Shown: positions 32,271-42,425 of the stretch, in pieces
Layout: the number at the start of each line of letters is the position of its first letter
Numbering within the stretch: the first letter of the stretch is position 1
NCBI GenBank assembly: GCA_963556195.1
Contig: OY744533.1
Location: 48,413,249-48,477,248, forward strand
Origin: Sepiola atlantica
Taxonomy: Eukaryota; Mollusca; Cephalopoda; Sepiida; Sepiolidae
Direction: 5' to 3'
DNA length: 64,000 nucleotides
Translations under genes and position numbers: made by a program
Notes under the pieces: model-generated
Seen by the model: only the letters and a program-made list of their open reading frames with translations
The model's database searches: none
Told to the model about the DNA's origin: nothing

Positions 32271-32489
32271 TATGCAGACGACTTTTTTGTTGCATTAAGA
32301 ACGAAGTATTTGAAATATTTCAGACATTTTGAACGAGCTCTTTATATTATAAAATTTATCAGACAGGTTTTGGATCTTGCTTATTCTTAGGGCGTGTAGG
32401 TAGAAGCCTATTATGAGGCCTGTTTTAATTGTGGTGTATGAAATCGTGTTTTATTGGTGGATTTATTCAACCAGGGGTATTTTTACCCC

Positions 32490-32779
32490 ACCTAATAAAC
32501 CGGTATCGTCCGGGCCTTTGGGTCTGGATTTACGCCGGTCTATTGGAGGTTGCCGGTCCTGTGCAGTTCTAGGAGGTGCATCCTCCCAGGCTTTGCCTCC
32601 CCTCTTTGGGGAGGAGTAAGTTTATTGCTTACTGTCTGAGGCGCCTCTACCGGGGAATGCCGACGGGGCTGCCCAGGCAATTTTTAAATGGCCAGAGTGC
32701 TCACCTCTCGAGCGCTGGCTTATCTAATCCCACTTTCCCGACCTTGTGTCACATCTTACCTTGTGGGAGGTAGATAAAT
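32490..32779 (+). mobile_element. U2-like SINE body, head replaced
   Basis: Carries GGGAATGCCGACGGGGCTGC, the CTGTGCAGTTCTAGGAGGTG block, ATCCCACTTTCCCGACCTTG and a GGTAGATAAATA tail, as in the copies at 31.0 and 36.0 kb. The expected U2-like head is not present. Instead 32400-32490 holds unrelated sequence. Short frames across it are not genes. Confidence 0.8.
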
Positions 32780-33219
32780 AACTTGGTGGATTTAAAGTAT
32801 ATTTGGAAAGCTAGATCAAAGTACCGACAACAAACTAACTTCCAAAGTGAAGAGTTCGAATGCAAAACGCGATAAACGACATTTTTAAAATAACGAAATG
32901 AATATTACAAAAAGTGTGGCATTTCAACACTCGACCACGCCTGAAATCATGTTTTACTTGATATGATACCGGCATAATTTCTGTTTACCTTCAATTATAA
33001 TAAACTTTTAGTCGAAGTTTAGATCTAATATATTCGGCTTTTATTGTGTAATATCTCAATTTAAACACACTGGATTTATCGCATTTTGCATTCTAACTCT
33101 TCAAGTATACCCTAAATACAGCAACAAACACCGATTATATGTACTTTTAAGAAAAAAAGCACTACTCCCTACAAAAAGACGAAAGAATGGAAAGAATACT
33201 TTGTCGGCCTTGTAAACGA

Positions 33220-33222
<3 letters not shown>
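32780..33222. other. AT-rich DNA, nothing recognised
   Basis: No open frame of note and no repeat partner seen. Confidence 0.4.

Positions 33223-33273
<51 letters not shown>
33223..33273. repeat. (CT)n microsatellite
   Basis: Uninterrupted CT run. Confidence 0.97.
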
Positions 33274-33275
<2 letters not shown>

Positions 33276-33294
33276 TCGGGTTTGATGAATGAGG

Positions 33295-33450
33295 ACATAA
33301 TTTGTAGCGTCATTAACTGTGCACGGTTATCCTCCATCTTTCTGTTTTAATGGATGTCGTAATCTTTATTGACGTCATCCACTGCACACGGTTATCCCAT
33401 CACTGTTTTAATGAATGACATCAAAAAGGATGACGTCATCCAGTCTTCAT
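33295..33450 (+). repeat. Short degenerate repeat with GACGTCAT words
   Basis: Two units carry GTCAT..ACTG(T/C)(G/A)CACGGTTATCC and TGTTTTAATG(G/A)ATG (about 33308 and 33374), followed by TGACGTCATCCA-type words at 33371 and 33432. Confidence 0.6.
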
Positions 33451-33494
33451 TAGGAAAAGAAATACAAAAGAGCTGACATTTTTTTTGCAAAAAG

Positions 33495-33560
33495 AATCAC
33501 CACTTATCAAGGTCCAAAGGCCACTTGAGGATAAGGGTTATGCTAGATCCATAGAGTTTT
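33495..33560 (-). pseudogene. Short LINE 3' terminus fragment
   Basis: CCACTTATCAAGGTCCAAAG and GCCACTTGAGGATAAGGGTT match, in reverse, the terminal LINE sequence at 30.6, 37.6 and 60.6 kb. Only about 65 bp remain. Confidence 0.6.
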
Positions 33561-33944
33561 ATTAGTATACTAGAGCCCCTGGGTCACGGATCGTCTAGAT
33601 GAATTATCTATTTCCCCTACGCCTCTCTCTCTCTCTCAGATTTGATACCATTTTGTGACGTCATTCATTAGACCCTGTTATGACATCGACCCTTTGTAAC
33701 ACCATTAAGCGTGTATGGAGACAAAAAAAAAGATAACAAACAATATAAAAAGATCCACAGAGGTTTTGTAGTATATAGATGAATATAGATACGTGTATAT
33801 TTATATGTAAATGGTGGTGTCTACTTAGCATAACACAATACTCCTCTGTAAAAGTTGAGATCTGTAGATTACTACCATCGTAAATTTGTAAACAAATGAC
33901 AAAATTCATTTATGCGATAGAATTTCCGCTACTGTTAGTAGTGC

Positions 33945-34040
33945 GCACGTTAGCTCAGATGGTAAGAGATCTGACACCACTGGTCACGGTTGGAAATGAT
34001 CCGGCGTGCTGGTATGAATCTAGGGATTTATCTGCTTACT
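33945..34040 (+). mobile_element. tRNA-like SINE head
   Basis: GTTAGCTCAGATGGTAAGAG has the form of a tRNA D-arm/A box. A relative (TTAGCTTAGATGGTAAGACA with GACGCCACGGGTCGCTGTTGG) is at 35528-35580. The T-arm is degenerate (GTTGGAAATGATCCGG), and no clover-leaf can be drawn, so it is a SINE remnant and not a tRNA gene. Confidence 0.55.
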
Positions 34041-34074
34041 ACGCCTATCCACACTAATGACTATCTCTCTGAAT

Positions 34075-34077
<3 letters not shown>

Positions 34078-34122
<45 letters not shown>

Positions 34123-34141
34123 TTGTGTGTGTGTGTGTGTG

Positions 34142-34234
<93 letters not shown>

Positions 34235-34248
34235 ATATATATATATAA
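34078..34248. repeat. (TA)n(TG)n(TA)n compound microsatellite
   Basis: TA tract, a GT-rich core at about 34124-34149 and a second long TA tract. The Tyr/Ile frames on both strands are artefacts. Confidence 0.98.
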
Positions 34249-34950
34249 GAAGGAATAGGTAAAATAAATACCTTTTGAAGCATTAAGATGCGATATCAAT
34301 TTTTTTTTTTATAAAAAAGAAAAATAATAAATCGAAACCGATTTTTTTTCTTTTTTTTATTATAAACTAGCATTTTTTTTTTTTGTTAGTTAGTTTAAAG
34401 TGATACAGATATTTCGCCAAAACCTGGCATCCTCGGTGTGTAATATATCCTGATGTCATCGGATTTGTATTTTTTTTTCTCCTACCGGCTTGTTGTTGTT
34501 ATTACAGCCGGGCCAAATGGGTTAGCTGTTGTTTCCCACTATCAAATATGAAGAACGTGAATGCAGCACGTGATTTGTATAAGTGTTTTAAGGTTCATAT
34601 ATTTTTTTAAAGCATCTATTGTTAAATTTAAGAAGGAATAGGTAAAATAAATACCTTTTGAAGCATTAAGATGCGATATCAATTTTTTTTTCATAAAAAA
34701 GAAAAATAATAAATCGAAACCGATTTTTTTTTCTTTTTTTTATTATAAACTAGCATTTCTTTTTTTTAGTTTAAAGTGATACAGATATTTCGCCAAAAAA
34801 AGAAAAAAAAATCTGTTTCGATTTATTATTTTTCTTTTTTATAAAAAAAAATTGATATCGCATATTAATGCTTCAAAAGGTATTTATTTGACCTATTCCT
34901 TCTTAAATTTAACAATAGATGCTTTTAAAAAAAATATGAACCTTAAAACA

Positions 34951-34960
<10 letters not shown>
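34249..34960. mobile_element. Three copies of one repeat, the last two head-to-head
   Basis: Copy A (34249-34420, plus), copy B (34576-34795, plus) and copy C (34800-34952, minus) share AGAAGGAATAGGT(A/C)AAATAAA, TACCTTTTGAAGCATTAA, GCGATATCAATTTTTTT and AATAATAAATCGAAAC. B and C, with AAGTGTTTTAAGGTTCATAT at their outer ends, form a ~375-bp palindrome centred near 34795. It is consistent with a MITE or foldback family. Confidence 0.88.

Positions 34961-35026
<66 letters not shown>
34953..35026. repeat. (TA)n microsatellite
   Basis: TA run directly abutting the right end of the palindromic copy pair. Confidence 0.98.
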
Positions 35027-35027
<1 letters not shown>

Positions 35028-35034
35028 TAGGAGA

Positions 35035-35525
35035 ATGCATGTCTAAGGGCATGCACAATTAATTCCCCGAACAGAAGAGTTTTGTACTATTTTATGTTGC
35101 CTTACGAATATTTAAAACCGTATAATTATAATAAACCTTGTGTCAAGAATACTTATTCCAATTTTGATCGAAATCCATCAGATAATTTTGATTCTACAAA
35201 ATGTCTAAAACTTAAGACTTAAGCTTAAGGTGTCTTAAAACGAAATTGAACTTCAATGAATCTTGTTTTACTGGTGTCTAATGACTGTGAGTAAAATTCA
35301 ACGCAAATCTGAAATATTTAAATTTTCAAATACTGTGCCACATTATGTCCCTTAAAACTCATTTAAAGTACTCCAAAGAAACTGAAATTCGGAAAATATT
35401 TATTAATTGATGTCTAATACTTTTAAATTTCACAAAAATCGAAGATATCTGAAGTTTAGCGAATGTCTTCCGCACTCTTTTTAATCCCCTTTGCATAAAA
35501 TTAAATTAATAGCGATATAATAATC
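35035..35525 (-). repeat. Interspersed repeat R550, copy 3 (reverse)
   Basis: The minus strand reads CTTTGGAGTACTTTAAATGA, CTTAAGCTTAAG, ATCGAAATTGG-type and TTCTTGACAC words in R550 order (CAAAGGGGATTAAAAAGAG at the head end near 35500). Uninterrupted, so useful as a reference copy. Confidence 0.7.
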
Positions 35526-35527
35526 AT

Positions 35528-35600
35528 TAGCTTAGATGGTAAGACATCCGACGCCACGGGTCGCTGTTGGAAGATTATCCTAATCAACATCGGAAACGAA
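35528..35600 (+). mobile_element. tRNA-like SINE head, second copy
   Basis: TTAGCTTAGATGGTAAGACA and CACGGGTCGCTGTTGGAAGA match the head at 33945. Confidence 0.5.
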
Positions 35601-35955
35601 TTCTCAATCTAAACGTTTGACATGTATGTCATTAAAATGTTGTTTTGTTGTCCCAGTGTAGACACGAGTTACTTAACTTCAACGATGTTTTAAAGTTATC
35701 ACCTTCACATTATACTGGCAACCAGTGAAAATGACTCTTCTCTTTTGAAGTACGAAAAAGACTCCAACATGTGTGGTCCGAGATTCGAAACCGAGACAGT
35801 CTCTTTTCTGATTGAGCTGGAAGCTGGGTAAACGTGTCCAATCCAGCTCTCAGTTTTTACAGGGTTTTACACCACTGTGCCCGGTTATGACGTCATCTCT
35901 TTGTGACGTCATCAAATGTTTTACGAGGACAAACATAACAAGATAACAAACAAGA

Positions 35956-36303
35956 TGACAAGAATCTTGGCCGTTTGGCTAAGATCACAGTGTAGTATCT
36001 GTTCCGATGGATACTACACCCTATAGACCGGCATCGTCTTGGCCTTCGCGGCTTCATTCCACCGGTCTGTGGGTGTGTTCTGTGCAATTCTAGGAGGTCC
36101 ACCCTCCCAGGCTTTGCCTTCTCACCCTTTGAGAAGGGGTTAGTTTATTGCTAATCGCCTGAAGCGGCCCTAACGGGGAATGCCGACGGGGCTGCCCAGG
36201 CATTTTTTGAGGGTCACAAGTGCTCTTCCTCTAGGGTGCTGACTTATCAAACCCCACTTTCCGACCTTGTGCCACATTTTACTTTGTGGGAGGTAGATAA
36301 ATA
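35956..36303 (+). mobile_element. U2-like SINE, full copy with best-preserved head
   Basis: AATCTTGGCCGTTTGGCTAA, GATCACAGTGTAGTATCTGT and TCCGATGGATACTACACCC reproduce the first ~45 bases of U2 snRNA (GGCCTTTTGGCTAAGATC followed by AAGTGTAGTATCTGTTC) with a handful of changes. The body and GGTAGATAAATA tail follow, about 345 bp in all. U2's Sm site, stem-loops III/IV and gene promoter are absent, so this is a SINE with an snRNA-derived head and not a U2 gene. SINEs with snRNA heads are known in some animals; whether this family is described is unknown to me. Confidence 0.85.
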
Positions 36304-36381
36304 TCCGCTTCTGGGAAGTAAAGACAGGACTCCCAAACGGTTGGCGATTTTAGCATAGCACTTTTTCTTACTGTTCGTAAC

Positions 36382-36476
36382 AGAATAGTGCTAAGAATAG
36401 TGCTAAGAATAGTGCTAAGAATAGTGCTAAGAATAGTGCTAAGAATAGTGCTAAGAATAGTGCTAAGAATAGTGCT
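36382..36476 (+). repeat. 12-bp unit, about eight perfect tandem copies
   Basis: AGAATAGTGCTA repeated. On the minus strand it keeps a frame open that reads ILST repeats, which is an artefact of the 12-bp period. Confidence 0.98.
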
Positions 36477-36479
36477 CAG

Positions 36480-37076
36480 ACAATACAAAGTAAGTTGTAT
36501 TTAATTTACACACTCAACTCATTCTTCCGAGTCGACCATAGCAATTCATATTGTACCGATTGTGTAGGGACTGTTAGCGTAGATTTTTACGCAAGGAATT
36601 ACGTATGAAATGGGCACGATGGGCGGCTAAAGACATTTCTCTTCCGTCCGCCACCCTCGCACCTATAATTCCCCACACGTTCTCAACACACGACCGCGAC
36701 AGTCTTTAGCCTCCTATCTCTCTTTTCAAGCCTAAACTAAAAAGATTCAACAAGCACATCTCGTACCCACTTCATATTTCAAATTAATTCTAACCACAAC
36801 GGCGTTCACTTCCCCCCTATTGCATTTATTGTAACAATCCCCCCCACTCCCTATTGATTTTATACTCCTACCACCACTTACCACTGCCACCATCTATTTG
36901 TATCTCATATTTTGATTTTGTTGCTCAAATACGGCCGCAGATGTAAGCCAGCTGGAAAAACATTTTATATCTGTATGATGTTTTCTTCAAAAGATCATCC
37001 TGATGAAGTCTTGTAATAAAGACGAAACGTTGATGAATACATAAATAATATTTGTTGGTTTTCCTTTTTTCAATTT

Positions 37077-37078
<2 letters not shown>
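36480..37078. other. No gene recognised
   Basis: Unassigned sequence with C-rich stretches at 36810-36850. Near 36995-37030, CTGATGAAGTCTTGTAATAA and GACGAAACGTT resemble the conserved 3' motif of several invertebrate repeats. Confidence 0.4.

Positions 37079-37162
<84 letters not shown>
37079..37162. repeat. (TA)n microsatellite
   Basis: Uninterrupted TA run. Confidence 0.98.
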
Positions 37163-37166
<4 letters not shown>

Positions 37167-37559
37167 GCAATAAAACACACATTCAATACAACGGCGATCC
37201 ACAATCTGAAGAAATGTACGTTGCTACACAAACGTTTAAAATCGAACATCCAATATTCTAATTTTATACTTTTAATAATCTGAAAAATCGATAGTGTTTC
37301 GAAGAATTAAAAGCAAAATAATGATCCTTAATCTAAATGGACCATTTCCGATGTGAAAAGAAATTGACCCCGACAAGAGTACATTAATCAAATGTTCATT
37401 CACCTAACATTCAATTGAATTGAACTTATTTCATGCACTATGTTTAAAAAAAAACACCAAATTTCACATTTTTAAAAGACGTAATCTAATTCTGTTACTT
37501 TTCCTATCACTATGCAAAAAAAGATAACTGACGCAGTTAATTAACATATAGCAATTCCA

Positions 37560-37870
37560 AAATGCTTCTGTGAGTCAACACTTACCAGAGCCAAAAGCAA
37601 CTCGAGGATAAAGGTGAACGAGATGAATGAATTGTTGGTTTAATGCTGAAGAATATTAGATGATTGAACATGATGAATAAAATAAACAAAGTTTGATTAC
37701 TTAAGACGATTTATAACAAGTATATGTTTACATTGAATTTGGAAACGGTCATGTTGTTGTTTGGAAAGAAGCCGTCCAGTTTAGGTAATGTGTTCTTTGA
37801 AAGACTGCAATTTCATGAAATGTGTTCTTTGAAAGACTGCAATTTCATGAAATGTGAACTTGCACAATTT
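37560..37870 (-). pseudogene. LINE 3' end fragment with a 30-bp internal duplication
   Basis: Minus strand: a frame with SFQTTT/NNMTVFKFNVNIYLL-like residues and the terminal CTCGAGTTGCTTTTGGCTC sequence, equivalent to the LINE ends at 0.8, 30.6 and 60.6 kb. GTGTTCTTTGAAAGACTGCA with the following ATTTCATGAAAT is tandemly duplicated at about 37789-37852. Confidence 0.65.
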
Positions 37871-37963
37871 TTATGAGAGAGAAGAATACTTAAGAGTAGA
37901 AAAAAGTCGTTATTAAACATGTTAAAAGTCTAATGCAGATATTCATACGTATTACAAACAGTT

Positions 37964-37968
<5 letters not shown>

Positions 37969-38039
<71 letters not shown>
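37969..38039. repeat. (TA)n microsatellite
   Basis: Uninterrupted TA run. Confidence 0.98.
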
Positions 38040-38043
<4 letters not shown>

Positions 38044-38750
38044 CTTTAGCGTGTCAATGTGTCGTAACAAAGGGAGATAACTAAACTGAACTTATTTTTA
38101 AAACATTTTTATTGGCTAGTTAAAAGAAAAATAACTTTTCCATTGGAAGAACAAAGATTTTGGGGGATTTGTTTTGAAATAGAAATGAAGAAAAAATGTT
38201 TTATTGCCACTCAGACTTAGGATTAGTCGTAGATAATGTTTAACTGTGCTAAAAAGGTAAAATAGCCCAGAAATGGGGGCTCATTATACGTTAAATTTAT
38301 ATGCGAAACTGATCCCCCCCCCTTTAAATGGTTGGGTTCATGAAGAGCACCAATTGTACTGATGTAGAACCCTAAAGTAAACATTTAACCTATTTCCTTC
38401 CATACCAATATTTTATATTTTAGATGTTCTTGTTTCTTAACATGAAAGGAATCTTTGTTTAAATCAATTATTAAAAAAATCTAGAAGTAAGTTGAGATAA
38501 GTTATCTCCCTTGATATGACACTTATTCATCCTAAATTAAAAAAGGGGAAAAACTTTCGTACGCTGTACAATAGTGTATACAATTATTGCCCTTAACCGA
38601 TTGTGAAGTCAAATATTTTAAAAGTACTCTAGAGAGAAATGGATACTTCTTGCTTTGAATTTAACAGAAATTACCGAAATTTCACGAATAAATATCAGAG
38701 GTATCAGTTACGAGAAAAAATAAACACACTGTGTTACTAATTCAAACGCT
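38040..38750. other. AT-rich DNA; partial repeat shared with 48.7 kb
   Basis: AAATGGGGGCTCATTATACG, TTAAATTTATATGCG and GCTGATC-like words near 38270-38315 resemble 48773-48820. No coding frame. Confidence 0.45.
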
Positions 38751-38754
38751 GCTG

Positions 38755-38770
38755 TTGTTGTTGATGTTAG

Positions 38771-38821
<51 letters not shown>

Positions 38822-38895
38822 TGTTTTTTGTTGTGGAGGAGGAGGGGAGGAGGAGGGGGATAAGAAGGAGAGAAGAAGTAGGAAGATAAGAAGGA
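38755..38895 (+). repeat. (GTT/GAT)n followed by a G-rich purine tract
   Basis: Imperfect GTT/GAT trinucleotides to 38826, then GGAGGAGGAGGGGAGGAGGA and GGGGGA at 38835-38860. The G runs could form a G-quadruplex on the plus strand. Confidence 0.9.
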
Positions 38896-40395
38896 GACGA
38901 GGAGGAGAAGCGAATCGGACTTCTGCACAGAGCCCACGAAGATCGTGCCTTAAGATTGTCTTCTCGTTTGCCGTAGCTATTTAATATACCTATGATTGGC
39001 CCCCGAAACTCAGAGAAATAAGGACCAGCGGTTGCATACGACGTCTGAGAAGGTTTGGCTCATAACACACAAAGAAATTGCACATGCGTAGGATCAACTT
39101 TGTTATACTCTCGCCATACATCTGCAGCCCTATGCCTAACATGTCCTTTCTTTCCACAGAGACAGAGACGACTCGATGGCGACGGATCCTGATGTTGACT
39201 CCGCTGGGATTTTCACCTGATCCTTATCAGTCGGGTAGCTATGACATTATCATGTTGCTACCGCTTCTACTACATAAAACTATATTTACGTCATCTAATC
39301 CAAACCCATTGTTACGATAGCGGCTCACTAGACAGACCATTGTTTTAGGGTTGAACCATTATTTACGTCATTTATCTATGTATGTCATCCTCTTAATCTC
39401 TTCGTCTTACGACCACGCTGCTTCCACTAATAATCTTTATTCATTTTCTTCCTCCACTTCCGGTCTTATTCGCGCTTCCTATCATCTATTCAATGCGCAA
39501 ACAAGCAAGCACAATTATCAGAGTATTATCAAAGCATATTTCCACTGAAGCATAAAGGTCTACTTTTATAGGGATCAGATTTATGGGGGCAACCTTGGAT
39601 TGGAGTTGGGCAGCAAGAGTGTCTCGTATTATATAGATTTAACTCATTTAAGAAAAGTCTGTTTTAACATTCCATAAAGATTCATTGACCTTGGACTGCG
39701 GTCGAACACCTTTTTGTAGGGCAATGCTTTACATTTTTAAATTTCCGCCATTCCCACTCCTCATCGCCTGTCAATAATCACAAAACGGCTTTCAAACCGG
39801 AAAACGGGTAATCGGATCTGGTCAGACAGGACGGAATGCGTAGGGGCCGTGATCAAACTTTCGACCGATCACGTATGTAAGTCGAGTAGACTTGACAACA
39901 ACAAAAAAATGCGATTCTCCTTTATCTGTTCGTGAGAATTGGTCATTGCCAGGTGATAGATTAAACATTTTGAATCTTTGTGTATTTGTTCGGTTTTTGT
40001 TGTTGCATTTGTATATTTCTTGTTTTGTGGGATTGTTTATTTTATTTGCCCGCCTTTTTAGTATGTTGTAACTGTATGTCACGTTTGATTTAGTCTACAT
40101 CACAAACTCGGCCAATAAACCTATTCCTACTGGACAAGGCTTACACTTTCGCTATGTATACGATTATGTTTGGTGTTATTTCTCTGAACATCTGTCAACC
40201 GTTAAGGTTTGTTTCTTTATTTTAACATTTCAAAACTATTTCATTTAAAGAGAAAAAATGCGCAATTGTTTTATAAAAGAATGACTCTACCGATCCGGCT
40301 TCATCCGGGAATGTTATTTTTATTACTTTAATTTTTGTTTCGCTAATTGAACCCTATAATGTTTTGTGCTTTTTGGGGAATAGGTACACATAGAT
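38896..40395. other. No gene recognised; two adjacent open frames
   Basis: Plus-strand frames at 39078-39320 (80 codons) and 39351-39548 (65 codons) and a minus-strand frame 40082-39822 (86 codons) have ordinary composition but no recognised domain. A CATCTAATCCAAACCCATTG word near 39291 echoes 10550, suggesting repeat content. Confidence 0.35.
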
Positions 40396-40404
40396 TTGCA
40401 GTCG

Positions 40405-40433
40405 TGACGTAGTCGTGACGTAATCGTGACGTA
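40405..40433 (+). promoter_or_regulatory. Three TGACGTA sites at 11-bp intervals
   Basis: TCGTGACGTA occurs three times with TGACGTA at 40405, 40416 and 40427. TGACGT(A/C) is the core of CREB/ATF-type binding sites, and the 11-bp spacing places them on about the same helical face. No gene or TATA box can be tied to it, so function is speculative. Confidence 0.4.
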
Positions 40434-40634
40434 AGCGGTTCCGACTAAGAACGGAGAAAATTGAATCAAGTTTGACTTTTGCGGAGATAGGCGTTGTTAC
40501 TTTTTGGCAGACGACTATTATTCAACCAATTAGAAAGAGTGCTTGGGGAATTTTTTGGATGCCCTTATTACTTTTATATTTTTACAGGGTGAGAGTAAAT
40601 GGCATTGACGGTTTCGTTTGGAGTTAGGGATAGA

Positions 40635-40677
40635 GTTAAGGGTTAGGGTTAGAGTTAAGGGTTAGGGTTAGGGTTAT
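40635..40677 (+). repeat. Interstitial TTAGGG telomere-type repeat
   Basis: About six imperfect units (GGGTTAGGGTTAGAGTTAAG, then GGTTAGGGTTAGGGTTA). TTAGGG is the telomere unit of molluscs and most animals. Confidence 0.85.
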
Positions 40678-40967
40678 GGCTAACCTAAAATGCGTTCATA
40701 AAAAATACGGCAAAAATACGTTGAAAACACAGTTTGTAACAAACTTTTTATATACAAATTACCAAAATTAACCCTCGTAAATAAACAACATTACAGAATA
40801 CACTTAATCACAAGATTAAATCAACAGTTTCTTTTGTAAAATAATTTCTTCACAAAAAACTCTAATAATACAATCAGTTAAAAAGTACTAAAACAATTTC
40901 GATACCTAATCCTAAAAAGTCCCATGTTTTATCAAATTTCAATCCTCTATCGCTACGTTTCACTTGG

Positions 40968-41539
40968 AATTCTCTTCGGCTTTGGAAGCTTTCTCTAAAT
41001 GGGCAGATATCTTCATTTTAATTCCGTTTAAGTACGCTCTATCTACGACTTTGAACTCAATTTTCACCATTGGATTTACTTATTTTTTGAACGCCTACCC
41101 ATGATGCATCTACGAAACTTTTTCTTCTCCATTGAAACCCTCTTCTATTGGATACCTTATCGGCGGACAATTTACCATCCGGACAAACCCAATATCTTTT
41201 TACTCGAAATTTTTCTCACCCTTCTTTTTTTGAATATTTTTTCATATATTTTCAAATGTTGAACTTTGGCTTTTCTATTGCCAACTTATCTATCTGTATA
41301 ATTCCTCTGATGATAAGATCTCGATCTTTGAAAAGCCTTGGCTTAAGGAAAGAACAATAAACATAATTTTATTACAGAATATACCTTGATTTGAACATTT
41401 GAAGTTTGAAATAAATTTGCACATTCGTGCATGTTTAGCACTCTTCGTCCATTTAACTTTATAATTGCTCTATCTCGTATATTGAGCTTTTACCATTTCA
41501 CTATTGGTTCTTTCTACTAAAAGTTTTACTTTTAGTTTC

Positions 41540-41628
<89 letters not shown>

Positions 41629-41690
41629 GTATCGATATCGAACGTCACCAGGCTGGAGTGAGCCAAGAATAGGGCTAATTTGAGGGTACG
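40968..41690 (+). repeat. ~710-bp direct repeat, copy 1
   Basis: Matches 47518-48225 almost base for base, including a (TA)n tract inside it (41545-41625). The right border is GGGTACG in both. Frames are broken here compared with copy 2; a 70-codon piece remains at 41148-41360. It belongs to a dispersed element of unknown class. Confidence 0.95.
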
Positions 41691-42425
41691 GTTTTCCCAG
41701 GTACGAGAATGTAGAGAAGAGGTGGCCGGTGTGGCCGACGCAATGATAGTGAAGGTACGTGAACCAGACGGATTTGTACCGAGATAATTTCAGTTGCTGA
41801 CACTGACGAATGGGGGCACTAGACATAGCAGCCGTTGATGAGGCTGTTGGAGCATGTGCGTGCACAGTTAGATACGTTATCGCTGAAACACCTGTCGCCG
41901 AGTATAATAACTCCGGTAGATTAAGATAGGCCGAATTACCCCATCATTTGAGATTACCTATCGATCCCAGGGCGCAGTTATGGAAACGTTACAATGTGTC
42001 AGGATGTGTTGCGTAATCAGAAGGTAGAAAGCTATTAGCTTTGAAAAATTGCAGGCTCAATTAAGCCTCGTAGGAAAGGGAAATTCACGTTAGAAGGTAG
42101 AAATTAGACACGGGTACGGTAATAGCTTGGCCGGTGGTAGTGGGGGTTTAGGTCATGATTGGGCTAGCCTTAGCAGCAAGGTTAGTGTTGAGAGGACGTA
42201 GGGAGAGGTTGGACGGCGCGAATACACTGACAGCCGAGTGCATGAGCGAAGAAGGGTTACCTTTGAGTACACTGCGCCCAGATCACGAGCGGGTGCAGGA
42301 ATCGCTGCTCTCACTGGAAATCCAGGTGGATGACTCACCTGTGGAGAAGAAGTTGGAAGAAGCAAGCATCATACCAAAGCCTACCCTTAAGACATGAACG
42401 ACGAAGGACTAAGGATAGTTCCGAA
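41691..42425 (+). other. Unassigned moderate-GC stretch, possibly the 3' end of an LTR element
   Basis: An 80-codon frame at 42155-42397 (MIGLALAARL start, VEKKLEEASIIPKPT near its end) ends about 40 bases before a purine tract. It shows no enzyme motif I can name. By position it could be the end of a retroelement polyprotein, but this is inference. Confidence 0.3.

Noticed and set aside
34057..34299. Tyr/Ile-rich open frames on both strands
   Set aside because: They are translations of (TA)n and (TG)n microsatellites. The same applies to similar frames at 4493-4720, 10482-10832, 18838-19023, 23585-23770, 36925-37261, 46401-46686, 47123-47338, 49210-49395 and 54944-55186.
35956..36010. Functional U2 snRNA gene
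   Set aside because: Only the first ~45 bases resemble U2. The Sm site, later stem-loops and snRNA promoter elements are missing, and the sequence continues into a repeated SINE body.
36279..36488. 69-codon minus-strand frame with ILST repeats
   Set aside because: It is the reading of a 12-bp tandem repeat and part of the U2-like SINE tail.
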